64,000 nt of DNA from Pseudomonas nicosulfuronedens (GTDB taxonomy: Bacteria; Pseudomonadota; Gammaproteobacteria; Pseudomonadales; Pseudomonadaceae), in contig NZ_SWDV01000016.1 in assembly GCF_005877905.1 (NCBI RefSeq), positions 62,001 to 126,000 of the forward strand, written 5' to 3'. The notes below the pieces were generated by a model. That model saw only the letters and a program-made list of their open reading frames with translations. It was not told the DNA's origin and searched no databases. Positions 29,935 through 40,847 of the stretch are shown piece by piece. Positions within the stretch are counted from its first letter, which is position 1. Each line of letters begins with the position of its first letter. A program made the translations under genes and the position numbers.

Positions 29935-29949
29935 ATAACCTTGCGTTAT
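29935..29949. promoter_or_regulatory. Candidate LysR operator between dguA and dguR
   Basis: ATAAC-CTTGC-GTTAT is a perfect 5+5+5 dyad with a T-N11-A type core, 34 bp before the dguR start and 85 bp before dguA. Position and form suit LysR-type auto- and cross-regulation; no experimental support is visible. Confidence 0.6.
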
Positions 29950-29982
29950 ACGCGTACGTTATTCACCCAAGGGGAAGCGCTC

Positions 29983-30894
29983 ATGCGCCTGCGCCATATC
30001 GAAGTGTTCCAGGCCATCCGCGAGACCGGCTCGGTCAGCGGCGCCGCGCAATTGCTGCATGTCTCCCAGCCGGCGGTGACCAAGGTGCTGCAGCACGCCG
30101 AGCAGCAACTGGGCTTCCCGCTGTTCCTGCGCGTGCGCGGCAAATTGCAGGCGACGCCCGAGGCGCTGGAGCTGGAGCGCGAAGTGGCGAAGGTCACGGA
30201 AAGTCTGCAAGGCGTCCGGCGCCTCGCGCAGAGCCTGCGCGGCCAGCCGGAGAACCGCCTGCGCGTGGGCGCCACACCGGCGATGGCACTGTCGCTGCTA
30301 CCGCCAGTGATCCGCGAATGGACCGACCGCTACCCGCAGAGCAGTTGCGAACTGGCGACCCAGCACTCGCGCGAATTGATCCAGAACCTGCTGATGCGCG
30401 AGCTGGATCTGGCGCTGACCCTGCAGCAGACCGACCATCCCGGCCTGCGCTCGCAGCCCATTGCCAGCGGCCCGCTGGTGGCCCTGGCGCCGCGCGGCCA
30501 CTGGCCGGAAGGCCGTTTGGGTAAGGCGCTGACACTGGACGAGCTGGCGGGCGAACCCATGATTGGCCTGTCCACTTCCGACCCCCTTTCGGCACGCCTG
30601 GAAGGCCATCTGGCGAATATCGAGCCGCCACCACGCGTGCGGATCGCGGTGCAGACCTACGCCCTGGCGCGCACGCTGGTGGAAGCCGGAACGGGATTGG
30701 CGTTGGTTGATCCTTTCACCGCGCTGGGCGCCGACGAGCGCCTGACCGTGCAGCGCACCCTGTCCCCCACCGTGAAGGTAACGCTCTACGCCCTCACCCG
30801 CGCCGACGAAACGCCGCCGCATACCCAGGCGCTGCTGCTGGAGATGTTGGTGCGGCACGCTGAGAAACAACTGGCGCAGCATCGCTTCGAATAA
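29983..30894 (+). CDS. dguR: LysR-family regulator of the D-glutamate genes
   Basis: 303 aa. The winged helix occupies residues about 3-60 (HIEVFQAIRETGSVSGAAQLLHVSQPAVTKVLQHAEQQLG); a LysR effector domain follows. It is transcribed divergently from dguA, the arrangement of DguR in P. aeruginosa, an activator responding to D-glutamate. The start ATG 29983 is preceded by GGGGAAG at 29971-29977; the open frame extending far upstream is antisense to dguA and rejected. Confidence 0.85.
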   Translation: MRLRHIEVFQAIRETGSVSGAAQLLHVSQPAVTKVLQHAEQQLGFPLFLRVRGKLQATPEALELEREVAKVTESLQGVRRLAQSLRGQPENRLRVGATPAMALSLLPPVIREWTDRYPQSSCELATQHSRELIQNLLMRELDLALTLQQTDHPGLRSQPIASGPLVALAPRGHWPEGRLGKALTLDELAGEPMIGLSTSDPLSARLEGHLANIEPPPRVRIAVQTYALARTLVEAGTGLALVDPFTALGADERLTVQRTLSPTVKVTLYALTRADETPPHTQALLLEMLVRHAEKQLAQHRFE

Positions 30895-30924
30895 AAGACA
30901 GCCCCCTGCCGAACCAGGGCAGCG

Positions 30925-30971
30925 CCGCCGGGATGCGTGGTCCGGCGGAGCCGCGCCGACAGTCCCGGCGC
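30925..30971. other. Paired GC-rich hairpins between convergent dguR and hutG
   Basis: CCGCCGG...CCGGCGG (30925-30948) and GCGCCG...CGGCGC (30953-30971) lie in the 97-nt convergent spacer. Neither has a T-run. They may block read-through in both directions. Confidence 0.4.
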
Positions 30972-30991
30972 GACAGGAAGCTGCGTAAAAC

Positions 30992-31795
30992 TCAGCGGCC
31001 GTAGCGCTCGCGGCCCCAGGCGATGAAGGTTTCCAGCATTCCGCGGAGCACCTGGGCGGTCGGTGCGGCGAGGTCTTCGCGGTAACCGAAGGGCGCCTGC
31101 TCATCCATGTAGTTGCACTGTGCGAGTTCCAACTGCACCGCGTGCACGTTGTCCTGCGGCTGGCCGTAGTGGCGGGTGATGTGCCCGCCCTTGAAGCGGC
31201 CGTTGAGGATGTGCCTGTAGGCCGGTGCGCCGGCACACACCGCGACCAATCGCTCGGCCAACTCTGCATCGCAGCTCGCGCCGCTGTTGGTGCCGATGTT
31301 GAAGTCCGGCAGCTTGCCGTCGAACAGGTGCGGGATCACCGAGGCGATCGAGTGGGCATCCCACAGCAACGCGTAACCGAACTCGGCCTTCAGGCGCGCC
31401 AGTTCGTCGGTGAGGGTCTGGTGGTAAGGCGTCCAGACTTCGGCGAGGTAACGCGCGCGCTCTTCGGCGGAAGGCGTCTGGCCGTCCTTGAACAGCGGGC
31501 GGCCGTCGAACAGGGTGTCCGGGTAGAGGCCGGTGGTGGCGGTGCTGTACAGCGGCTTGTCGTCGGCCGGGCGGTTGAGGTCGATGACGTAGCGCGAGTA
31601 GCCGGCGGCCAGGGTACTGGCGCCCAGTTCCTCAGCGAAACTGTAGAGCTGCGGGATGTGCCAGTCGGTGTCGGCCAGCTCGCGGGCCTCGTCCACCAGG
31701 CCATTTTCCACGGCCGGGGTCATGCGAGTGCCGGGGTGCGGCATGCTGATCAGCAGGGGCACGCGGCCGCGTTTGAATTCGAGAACGTTGTCCAT
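30992..31795 (-). CDS. hutG: N-formylglutamate deformylase
   Basis: 267 aa zinc hydrolase producing L-glutamate and formate from N-formylglutamate, the last step of the five-enzyme histidine pathway. SMPHPGTRMTP near the N-terminus, DLNRPADDKPLY, and LLWDAHSIASVIPHLFDGKLPDFNIGTN are HutG hallmarks. It is the last gene of the leftward hut operon and is separated from hutI by 112 nt containing a REP element, which could weaken its expression relative to upstream genes. Confidence 0.95.
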   Translation of the reverse strand: MDNVLEFKRGRVPLLISMPHPGTRMTPAVENGLVDEARELADTDWHIPQLYSFAEELGASTLAAGYSRYVIDLNRPADDKPLYSTATTGLYPDTLFDGRPLFKDGQTPSAEERARYLAEVWTPYHQTLTDELARLKAEFGYALLWDAHSIASVIPHLFDGKLPDFNIGTNSGASCDAELAERLVAVCAGAPAYRHILNGRFKGGHITRHYGQPQDNVHAVQLELAQCNYMDEQAPFGYREDLAAPTAQVLRGMLETFIAWGRERYGR

Positions 31796-31830
31796 GGGGT
31801 GCTAGCTCCAGTACGGGCGAGAACGAACCT

Positions 31831-31897
31831 GTAGGAGCGAGCTTGCTCGCGAACCCAACTCCGCAGCGGGGCTGTTCGCGAGCAAGCTCGCTCCTAC
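31831..31897. repeat. REP element between hutI and hutG
   Basis: GTAGGAGCGAGCTTGCTCGC arm at 31831 and its complement ending ...CTCGCTCCTAC at 31897 with a short spacer. It lies within the hut operon, between co-directional genes. Confidence 0.92.
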
Positions 31898-31907
31898 GAA
31901 AAGCAGC

Positions 31908-33104
31908 TCATAGTTCTTCGCCGTGACGAATGATGCGCTTGGGCAGGTCGCCGCCGAGCCAATAGGCGAGTTCAGCGGGGCGCTGGATGTCCCAGGCGAT
32001 AAAGTCGGCGACCTTGCCCGCTTCCAGGCTGCCGTGGCTGTCGGCCATGCCCAGCGCCCGCGCGGCGTTGAGGGTGACGCCGGCCAGCGCTTCTTCCGGG
32101 GTCAGGCGGAATGCCGTGCAGGCCATGTTCAGCATCAGCCGCAGCGACAACGCGGGCGAGGTGCCGGGGTTGAGGTCGCTGGCGATGGCGATGTTCACGC
32201 CGTGCTTGCGCAGGGCGTCCATCGGCGGCAGCTGGGTTTCGCGCAGGACGAAGAAGGCGCCCGGCAACAGCACGGCAACGGTGCCGGCTTCGGCCATGGC
32301 GATGGCGTCGCTCTCGTCCATGAATTCCAGGTGGTCGGCGGACAGCGCACCATACCGCGCGGCGAGGCTGGAGCCATGCAGCGAAGACAATTGCTCGGCG
32401 TGCAGTTTGACCGGCAGCCCCAGACGCTGGGCGGTCTGGAATACCCGCTCGACCTGCGCCGGGGAAAACGCCAGGTGCTCGCAGAAGGCATCCACAGCGT
32501 CCACCAGACCTTCCTCGGCCAGGGCAGGGAGGATGTGGTGGCAGACCCGCTCGATGTACTCGTCGGCGCGGCCGGCATACTCCGGCGGCAAGGCGTGAGC
32601 GGACAGGCAGGTGGTGCGTACCGTCACCGGCAGCTCCTGTTCCAGCCGGCGGGCCACGCGCAGCATGCGCCGCTCGCTGTCCAGGTCCAGGCCATAGCCG
32701 GATTTCACCTCCAGCACGGTCACGCCATCGGCCAGCAGTGGGCGGGCACGCTTGATGGCGCTGGCCAGCAGCTCCTCCTCGCTGGCTTCGCGGGTGGCGC
32801 GCACGGTGCTGGCGATACCGCCACCGGCCGCGGCGATCTCGGCATAGCTGACGCCGTTCAGGCGCTGCTCGAACTCACCGCTGCGGTCGCCACCGAACAC
32901 CAGGTGGGTGTGGCAGTCGATGAAGCCGGGCGTGACCCAGGCGCCGCCCAGGTCGGTACTCTGCAGCGGGCGCTCGGGCAATTCGGAGCGCGGGCCGATC
33001 CAGACGATGCGTTCGCCCTCGGTGATGATCGCGGCATCCTCGATGATCGAGTAGCGCCCCGCCTTCATCGTGGCGGCATGGCAGTGCTGCCAGAGGTGTT
33101 TCAT
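31908..33104 (-). CDS. hutI: Imidazolonepropionase
   Basis: 398 aa amidohydrolase that opens 4-imidazolone-5-propionate to N-formimidoyl-L-glutamate. The metal site [19 protein letters not shown] (about residues 63-81), [20 protein letters not shown] and [18 protein letters not shown] are typical. Full length. Its start overlaps the stop of the hutH-like gene upstream (ATGA at 33101-33104). Confidence 0.96.
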   Translation of the reverse strand: MKHLWQHCHAATMKAGRYSIIEDAAIITEGERIVWIGPRSELPERPLQSTDLGGAWVTPGFIDCHTHLVFGGDRSGEFEQRLNGVSYAEIAAAGGGIASTVRATREASEEELLASAIKRARPLLADGVTVLEVKSGYGLDLDSERRMLRVARRLEQELPVTVRTTCLSAHALPPEYAGRADEYIERVCHHILPALAEEGLVDAVDAFCEHLAFSPAQVERVFQTAQRLGLPVKLHAEQLSSLHGSSLAARYGALSADHLEFMDESDAIAMAEAGTVAVLLPGAFFVLRETQLPPMDALRKHGVNIAIASDLNPGTSPALSLRLMLNMACTAFRLTPEEALAGVTLNAARALGMADSHGSLEAGKVADFIAWDIQRPAELAYWLGGDLPKRIIRHGEEL

Positions 33105-34633
33105 TGCAGCCTCCCGATACTCGCGCCGACGCTTTGCAGCGCAGCGCGGTCATCCAGCAGCGCGGCGGCGCGGGCGATGTCCGGCGCCAGCCAGCGGTCG
33201 CTGTCGTAGGCCGGCACGCGCTCGCGCAGCAGGCTCCAGGCACAGTCGGTGCCGGCACCGAAACGCTGCGGCTTGAGGAATTCGAAGGCCTGGGCGGCCA
33301 GCAGGTATTCGATGGCGAGGATCTGCGTGACGTTGCCAACCACCTTGCCCAGCTTCAGCGCGGCACTGGTGCCCAGGCTCAGGTGATCTTCCTGCAGGCC
33401 GGAGGTGACGAAGTTGTCCACCACCGCCGGTTGGGCCAGCTGGCGGTTCTCGCCGGCCAGGGAGGCGGCGACGTACTGCACGATCATCATCCCGGAATTA
33501 ACGCCCGGCTGGCTGACCAGGAAGGCCGGCAGGCCACTGACCAGCGGATTGATCAGACGATCCAGGCGGCGCTCGGCAACGCCACCCAGCTCGGCCACGG
33601 CAATCGCCAGCAGGTCGGCGGCCATGGCCACGGACTCGCCGTGGGGGTTGGCCTGGGAGACCACGCGGTAGTCGTCCGGCGTACCCAGCACCAGCGGGTT
33701 GTCGGTGGCGGAATTGAGTTCGGTCTCGATCTGCTTCGCCGCGTGCTCCAGCTGGTCACGGCAGGCGCCGTGGATTTGCGGCATGGAGCGGATGCTCAGC
33801 GCGTCCTGGGTCCGGATGCCCTTGCTGGCGGCGATGACTTCACTGCCCTCGAGCAGCGCACGCAGGTTGGCACCGACTTTCTGCATGCCCGGATGCGGCT
33901 TGAGCGCGATGATCTCGGCGTCGAACGCGTCGATCTGCCCGCGCAGGGCTTCGAAGCTCATGGCACCGATGACGTCGGCCCATTGCGAGAGGCGCGTTGC
34001 GTCGTCGAGGGCGAGGCAGCTCAGGCCAGTCATGCATGGCGTGCCGTTGACCAGGCAGAGCCCGTCCTTGGCACCCAGCTGCACCGGTTCCAGGCCTTCG
34101 GCGGCCAGGGCCTGGAAGGCCGGAACGACTTCGCCGCGGTAGCTCACTTCACCGATGCCCAGCAGCGCCACGCCGACGTGGGCCATGTGGGTCAGGTAAC
34201 CGACCGAACCCTGCGACGGCACGCGCGGGGTGATGCCGTGGTTGAGCAGCGCGACCAGCGCTTCGACCACACGGCGATGCAGGCCGGACTTGCCGTGGCT
34301 GTAGTTGGTGATGGCCGCGCAAATAATCGCGCGGGTCTGCTCGTCCTTCAGCGGCTCGCCGACGCCACAGGCATGGCTGAGCAGGGTATTGCGCGACAGC
34401 TGCGCCAGTTGCTCGCCCTGCAGCACCACGTTGCACAGCGCGCCCAGCCCGGTGTTGATGCCATAGGCGCGCTCTCCCCGGCTGACGATGCGCTCGACGA
34501 TCCCTCGGGCGTTGTCGATGCGCGCCCAGGCCGCCGGCGCCAGTTGCAGGTGCGCGCCATGGCGAGCCACCGCGACCAGGTCCTGCCAGCGCAGCGGGCC
34601 GTTGTCGAGGGTGATGGTGGAAGAGGACGACAT
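33101..34633 (-). CDS. HutH-like ammonia-lyase paralogue lacking the MIO-forming triad
   Basis: 510 aa, collinear with histidase over its whole length ([35 protein letters not shown] and LQEDHLS are kept). At residues 142-150, however, it reads [11 protein letters not shown], where the intact HutH of this window reads [14 protein letters not shown]. The Ala-Ser-Gly that cyclises to the catalytic MIO group is deleted in frame. Further active-site changes are ALSIR for PYSLR and ANPHGES for GNFHAEP. It should not deaminate histidine by the known mechanism. The frame is intact and translationally coupled to hutI (4-bp overlap), with AGGAG before ATG 34633, so it is not decaying visibly. A nonfunctional second hutH copy is known in the P. 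fluorescens SBW25 hut locus. Confidence 0.9.
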   Translation of the reverse strand: MSSSSTITLDNGPLRWQDLVAVARHGAHLQLAPAAWARIDNARGIVERIVSRGERAYGINTGLGALCNVVLQGEQLAQLSRNTLLSHACGVGEPLKDEQTRAIICAAITNYSHGKSGLHRRVVEALVALLNHGITPRVPSQGSVGYLTHMAHVGVALLGIGEVSYRGEVVPAFQALAAEGLEPVQLGAKDGLCLVNGTPCMTGLSCLALDDATRLSQWADVIGAMSFEALRGQIDAFDAEIIALKPHPGMQKVGANLRALLEGSEVIAASKGIRTQDALSIRSMPQIHGACRDQLEHAAKQIETELNSATDNPLVLGTPDDYRVVSQANPHGESVAMAADLLAIAVAELGGVAERRLDRLINPLVSGLPAFLVSQPGVNSGMMIVQYVAASLAGENRQLAQPAVVDNFVTSGLQEDHLSLGTSAALKLGKVVGNVTQILAIEYLLAAQAFEFLKPQRFGAGTDCAWSLLRERVPAYDSDRWLAPDIARAAALLDDRAALQSVGASIGRLQ

Positions 34634-34682
34634 GCAGAACTCCTGTAGGCAGGGAAGCCCCCTTCCCCGCCGGTGAATGGCT

Positions 34683-35498
34683 TTAGATCGCGGCGACGCG
34701 GCGCTGGACGAAGCGGTCGACGTATTCGTCGGCGGGCTTGTGCAGGATGTCGGTGGGCGCACCGACCTGGATCAGCTGGCCGTCCTTGAGGATGGCGATG
34801 CGGTTGCCGATGCGCACCGCTTCATCGAGGTCATGGGTGATGAAGACGATGGTCTTGTGCAGGGTCTTCTGCAGCTCCAGCAGCTGGTCCTGCATGTCCG
34901 CGCGGATCAGCGGGTCGAGGGCGCTGAAGGCTTCGTCCATGAGGATGATGTCGGTATCCGCGGCCAGTGCGCGGGCCAGACCAACCCTTTGCCGCATGCC
35001 GCCGGAGAGCTGGTGCGGGTAGGACTTCTCGTAGCCCTTCAGGCCCACGGTGGCGATCCAGTGCAGCGCGCGCTCCTGACACAGCGCCTTGCTCTCGCCA
35101 CGAATCTTCAGGCCGTAGGCGACGTTGTCGAGCACGCTCTTGTGCGGCAGCAGACCGAAGCTCTGGAACACCATGCTGATCTTGCGCCGACGGAAGTTCT
35201 CCAGCGCGGCAGCGTCGTAGGCGAGGACGTCCTCGCCGTCCACCAGGATCTGCCCGCTGGTGGGGTCGATCAGGCGGTTGAAGTGGCGCACCAGGGTCGA
35301 CTTGCCGGAACCGGAGAGGCCCATGATGACAAAGATCTCCCCCGCCTCGATGGACAGCGAGAGGTCGTTCACCCCGACCACGCAATCGGTGGCGGCCAGT
35401 ACCTCGGCCTTGCTCTTGCCCTGGCGGATCATCGCCAGGGCCGCATCGGCCTTGGCGCCGAAGATCTTGTAGACGTTCTTGACCTGGATCTTGCTCAT
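34683..35498 (-). CDS. hutV: Histidine-type ABC transporter ATPase (ProV/OpuA class)
   Basis: 271 aa. It has the long N-terminal extension of the glycine-betaine ATPases (IQVKNVYKIFGAKADAALAMIRQGKSKAEV), Walker A GLSGSGKST, signature LSGGMRQR, Walker B IILMDEAFSALDPLIR and the H-loop THDLDEA. No CBS domains follow. It overlaps hutW by four bases and lies upstream of the hutH paralogue. Its place in the hut operon indicates histidine (or related) uptake. Confidence 0.9.
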   Translation of the reverse strand: MSKIQVKNVYKIFGAKADAALAMIRQGKSKAEVLAATDCVVGVNDLSLSIEAGEIFVIMGLSGSGKSTLVRHFNRLIDPTSGQILVDGEDVLAYDAAALENFRRRKISMVFQSFGLLPHKSVLDNVAYGLKIRGESKALCQERALHWIATVGLKGYEKSYPHQLSGGMRQRVGLARALAADTDIILMDEAFSALDPLIRADMQDQLLELQKTLHKTIVFITHDLDEAVRIGNRIAILKDGQLIQVGAPTDILHKPADEYVDRFVQRRVAAI

Positions 35499-36349
35499 TT
35501 GCTGGCCTCATGGTGGCGCGAGCGGCCGTAAGCCTGGGTGATGCGGTCGATGACCACGGCGAGGATGACGATGGCGAGACCCGCCTCCAGGCCCTTGCCG
35601 ACGTTGAGCGTCTGGATGCCTACCAGCACATCCTCGCCCAGCCCACGGGCGCCGATCATCGAAGCGATCACCACCATCGACAGGGCCATCATGGTGGTCT
35701 GGTTGATGCCGGCCATGATGCTCGGTAGCGCCAGCGGCAGCTGCACACCGAACAGCTGCTGGCGGCGGTTGGCGCCGAAGGCGGTGATGGCTTCCATCAC
35801 CTCGCGGTCGACCTGGCGAATGCCCAGGTCGGTGAGGCGGATCAGCGGCGGCGCGGCGTAGATCACGGTGGCGAAGATCGCCGGCACCTTGCCCAGGCCG
35901 AACAGCATCAGCACCGGAATCAGGTACACGAAGCTGGGCATGGTCTGCATGATGTCCAGCAGCGGCAGCAACACGGCGCGGAAGCGGTCGCTGCGCGCGG
36001 CGACGATGCCCAGCGGGATGCCGATCAGCACCGAGATGATCGTGGCGACCATCATCAGCGCCAGGGTCTGCATCAGCTTGTCCCACAGCCCCACGGCGCC
36101 CACCAGGAACAGCAACCCGACGATCACCACGGTCGGCAGGATGCGCCGCGTGGCGTGCCAGGCGATGCCCGCGACGATGGCCAGCATCAGCCACCAGGGC
36201 GTGGCTCGCAGCACGCTCTCCAGGTTGACGATGGCCCACAGCAGGGTGTCGGAGATGTGGCGGAACACGTCGCCGTAATTGGTAACCAGGGCATCGACCC
36301 AACCGTTGACCCAGTCGGCGATGGAGAAGGTGAAGCGTTCGGGAAACAT
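35495..36349 (-). CDS. hutW: Histidine-type ABC transporter permease (ProW/OpuA class)
   Basis: 284 aa with six or more hydrophobic spans. The coupling loop is AITAFGANRRQQLFGVQLPLALPSIMAGINQTTMMALSMVVIASMIGARGLGEDV, a signature of quaternary-amine/betaine-type permeases. It overlaps the ATPase gene (ATGA) and lies 65 nt downstream of hutX, across a strong hairpin. Confidence 0.92.
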   Translation of the reverse strand: MFPERFTFSIADWVNGWVDALVTNYGDVFRHISDTLLWAIVNLESVLRATPWWLMLAIVAGIAWHATRRILPTVVIVGLLFLVGAVGLWDKLMQTLALMMVATIISVLIGIPLGIVAARSDRFRAVLLPLLDIMQTMPSFVYLIPVLMLFGLGKVPAIFATVIYAAPPLIRLTDLGIRQVDREVMEAITAFGANRRQQLFGVQLPLALPSIMAGINQTTMMALSMVVIASMIGARGLGEDVLVGIQTLNVGKGLEAGLAIVILAVVIDRITQAYGRSRHHEASK

Positions 36350-36377
36350 GGCACGTACTCGTCAGGAGTGGGCATCA

Positions 36378-36403
36378 CCGGAAGGAGCCGAGGCTCCTTC
36401 CGG
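36378..36403. other. Strong hairpin between hutX and hutW
   Basis: CCGGAAGGAGCC-GA-GGCTCCTTCCGG, a 12-bp perfect stem, occupies the spacer. No T-run follows on the minus strand. It is probably an mRNA-stabilising element giving more binding protein than permease (inference). Confidence 0.65.
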
Positions 36404-36414
36404 GTTTGGCGGCG

Positions 36415-37380
36415 TCAGAGCGCGGCCTGGACCTTCTTCGCAGCGTCCTCGCTGACCCAGGTGGTCCACACTTCCGGGTGTTCCTTGAGGAAGGCCTTGG
36501 CCAGTTGCTCGGAGGTCAGTTTCTCCTTGGCCATCTTCGCCAGGTTCTGGTTCAGCAGGTCGATGGGCAGGTTGACCTTCTCCAGCACGGCGACCAGTTC
36601 CGGGGCCTGGTCATGGAAGGCCCTGGACAGGCCGACCTGGATCTTCACGTCCTTGTTCACGCCCGGCTCCTCCAGCTTCACCAGGTCGGCCTGGCCCATC
36701 AGCGGCGTCGGCGACCAGTAGTAGAAGAGAATAGGCTCCTTGCGCTTGTAGCTCGACAGCACGGCGGCATCCAGGGCCGGGCCGGTGCCGGGGCGGAAGT
36801 TGGTGTATTTGTCCTCGAGGCCGTACTTCTTCAGCATCTCGGAGTTTTCCAGCTCGCAGGTCCAACCGGCCGGGCAGTTGTAGAAACGGCCCTTGCCCGG
36901 CTCTTCCGGATCGCGGAAGACTTCGGAGTACTGGGCAAGGTCGGTCACGGCCTTGAGGTTCGGCGCCTTGGCTTCGATGTTGCGCGCCTTGTCGCCCTCG
37001 ATCACGAAGCGCGGGACGTACCAGCCCTCGGTGGCGCCGACGATGGGGGCGCCCACGCCGACCACCTTGTTCGCGGCGGCGGCCTTGTTCCAGGCGTCGC
37101 TGCGGCCGATCCATTCCTCACTGAAGATCTGGATGTCGTTGTTCGCCAGCGCCTGCTCCATGGTGATGGAGTTGCCCGGCAGGCTGTCGGTTTCGCAGCC
37201 GTAGCCGTTCTTCAGGATGATCTGCATGAGGTCGGTGAGCAGCATGCCGCTCTCCCAGTTCAGCCCGGCGAATTTCACCGGCTTGCCACTCTCGCACCAG
37301 CCGGCGGCCTGGGCCGAGGTGCCGGCCAGCAGGCCGGCGGACAGGAACAGGCCCAGCAGCGTCTTCTTGGTGTTGTTCAT
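36415..37380 (-). CDS. hutX: Histidine-type ABC substrate-binding protein (ProX/OpuAC class)
   Basis: 321 aa. Signal peptide ends near AQAAGWCESG. The mature protein has the OpuAC fold with VKFAGLNWESGML, the four-Cys pattern (CES, YGCETD, YNCPAGWTC) and WSPTPLMGQADLVKLEEP near the ligand pocket. It is the first gene of the transporter sub-cluster in the hut operon. A paralogue is encoded at 41,182-42,198. Confidence 0.9.
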   Translation of the reverse strand: MNNTKKTLLGLFLSAGLLAGTSAQAAGWCESGKPVKFAGLNWESGMLLTDLMQIILKNGYGCETDSLPGNSITMEQALANNDIQIFSEEWIGRSDAWNKAAAANKVVGVGAPIVGATEGWYVPRFVIEGDKARNIEAKAPNLKAVTDLAQYSEVFRDPEEPGKGRFYNCPAGWTCELENSEMLKKYGLEDKYTNFRPGTGPALDAAVLSSYKRKEPILFYYWSPTPLMGQADLVKLEEPGVNKDVKIQVGLSRAFHDQAPELVAVLEKVNLPIDLLNQNLAKMAKEKLTSEQLAKAFLKEHPEVWTTWVSEDAAKKVQAAL

Positions 37381-37459
37381 CTGATGCTCCTAAACGTGAA
37401 TGAGGTTGGGCAGTGCAAGGGCCGTGCGTGCTTGTGGCCGCGCGGCCGGGCCGGTCTGT

Positions 37460-38872
37460 TCAGGTGCGGGCCGGCAGGATCAGCCGGTCCGGTACTGCCC
37501 GCGTGACGCGACGGGCGACCAGGTAATAGAGAACGGCCGGAACCACGAGGCCGATGATCCAGGAGATATCCACGCCACCCAGGGCGTCCACCAGCGGGCC
37601 GGTGTAGAACTTGGTGGAGATGAAGGGCAGCTGCACCAGCACGCCGATCACGTAGACGCTGATGCCGGGGATGTTCCAGCGACCGTAGCGGCCATCGGGG
37701 TCGGCCAGCGCCGGCACGTCGTAGTGCTCGCGAGTGATGCAGTAGTAGTCCACCAGGTTGACCGCGCTCCACGGGGTGAAGAAGGCCAGCAGGAAGAGGA
37801 TGAAGGACTTGAACGCGCCGAGGAACGAATGCTGGCCGAGCAGCGCGATCAGGGTCGCGGCGCCGACGATCAGCAGGACGAACACCAGGCGCTGCGCGCG
37901 GCTCACTTCCAGGTGGCCACGGAAGCCACTGATCACGGTGGCGATGCACATGAAGCTGCCGTAGGAGTTCAGCGTCGAGATGGTGATCTTGCCGAAGGCG
38001 ATGCTGAAGTACAGCAGCGCAGCGACAGCGCCACTGCCGCTCAGGCCGACGATGTAGGCCACTTCATGGCCGGCGAACTGCCCGTTGGCTCCGGCTGCTG
38101 CGAACACGCCGAAGATCATCGCCACTTGCGCGCCGATCACCGAGCCTGCGCCCACGGCGAGGAAGGTTTTCACCGAGGAAGTCTTGCTCGGCAGGTAGCG
38201 CGAGTAGTCCGCGACATACGGCCCGAAGGCGATCTGCCAGGAGGCGGCCAGGGACACCGCGAGCAGGAAGCTGCTCCAGCTGAAATGGCGAATCTGCAGC
38301 AGCGCGCTGACGTCGGTCTGGTTCATCAAGCGGCTGAACAGGTAGACGAAGGCGATCACCCCGATGACGCTGGCAATGCGGCCGATGACGTGGATCACCC
38401 GGTAGCCGAGCACGGTCACCAGCACGATGACGCTGGCAAACATCAGGATGCCGACGCTGTCGCTGACGCCAAACAGCTGGCCCAGCGCCTGACCGGAAAG
38501 CACGGTGCCAGTGGCGGTGAAGCCCAGGTACATCAGGCACACCAGCACGATCGGAATGGCCGCGCCGTAGACGCCGAACTGCACGCGGCTGGAGATCATC
38601 TGTGGCAAGCCGAGCTTCGGCCCTTGGGCGGCGTGCAGCGCCATCACGCCACCGCCGAGCAGTTGGCCGATGAGCAGGCCGATCAGCGACCAGAACACAT
38701 CGCCGCCCAGCACCACGGCGAGGGCGCCGGTGACGATGGCAGTGATCTGCAGGTTGGCGCCCAGCCACAGGGTGAACTGGCTGTAGAGCTTGCCGTGGCG
38801 CTCGGCCTCGGGAATGTAGTTGATCGAACGCACTTCGATCAGGGGTTTGGAGCTATCACTGGCCTGGGACAT
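37460..38872 (-). CDS. NCS1-family (cytosine/purine/allantoin-type) permease, candidate urocanate transporter
   Basis: 470 aa with about twelve hydrophobic spans; the YIPEAERHGKLYSQFTLWLGANLQI start and the NLVDYYCITREHYDVPAL segment identify the NCS1 family. It is located directly after hutU, where Pseudomonas hut loci encode a urocanate-specific transporter, so urocanate is the likely substrate. ATG 38872 begins MSQASDSSKPLIEVRSINYI; the frame from 39013 adds an Arg-rich stretch with no support. Hydantoin or cytosine transport cannot be ruled out from sequence. Confidence 0.82.
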   Translation of the reverse strand: MSQASDSSKPLIEVRSINYIPEAERHGKLYSQFTLWLGANLQITAIVTGALAVVLGGDVFWSLIGLLIGQLLGGGVMALHAAQGPKLGLPQMISSRVQFGVYGAAIPIVLVCLMYLGFTATGTVLSGQALGQLFGVSDSVGILMFASVIVLVTVLGYRVIHVIGRIASVIGVIAFVYLFSRLMNQTDVSALLQIRHFSWSSFLLAVSLAASWQIAFGPYVADYSRYLPSKTSSVKTFLAVGAGSVIGAQVAMIFGVFAAAGANGQFAGHEVAYIVGLSGSGAVAALLYFSIAFGKITISTLNSYGSFMCIATVISGFRGHLEVSRAQRLVFVLLIVGAATLIALLGQHSFLGAFKSFILFLLAFFTPWSAVNLVDYYCITREHYDVPALADPDGRYGRWNIPGISVYVIGVLVQLPFISTKFYTGPLVDALGGVDISWIIGLVVPAVLYYLVARRVTRAVPDRLILPART

Positions 38873-39051
38873 CGTTATTGTTCTCCCGAAGGGATTTCTT
38901 GTCTGTCGATGCACTGCTGCTTCACGGACCAGGCCGCCGCACCACGCCGTGCGGCGGCCCTCTCCCTGGTCCTGGTTCGCTACCCGCGATGGATTGCCCG
39001 TCGTAGGGCGCATAACGCGCCAGCGTTATCCGCCCTACGTGCGGCGCCCCC

Positions 39052-40719
<1,668 letters not shown>

Positions 40720-40813
40720 GGAAGGCTCCTTCGCTTGCTCGGATCGTTAAGCCGGTTAGGGCTCTGGCGGTTCGGTGGACGGCTGCGAGGGGCTCGAAAC
40801 CGTCATGTCTATG

Positions 40814-40827
40814 CTTGTATGTACAAG
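40814..40827. promoter_or_regulatory. HutC operator at the hutU promoter
   Basis: CTTGTA-TG-TACAAG, a near-perfect palindrome matching the known HutC (GntR) site CTTGTATATACAAG. It covers the predicted transcription start of the sigma-54 promoter on the minus strand, so HutC binding would block initiation until urocanate releases it. Confidence 0.88.
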
Positions 40828-40832
40828 TATAA

Positions 40833-40847
40833 GCAAAGCAAAGGCCA
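40833..40847 (-). promoter_or_regulatory. Sigma-54 promoter of the hutU operon
   Basis: On the minus strand TGGCCTTTGCTTTGC: GG and GC at the correct 10-nt spacing for the -24/-12 element (consensus TGGCACR-N4-TTGC). A start is expected near 40,822, inside the HutC palindrome. This agrees with published sigma-54/CbrB control of hutU-hutG in P. fluorescens. Confidence 0.8.
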
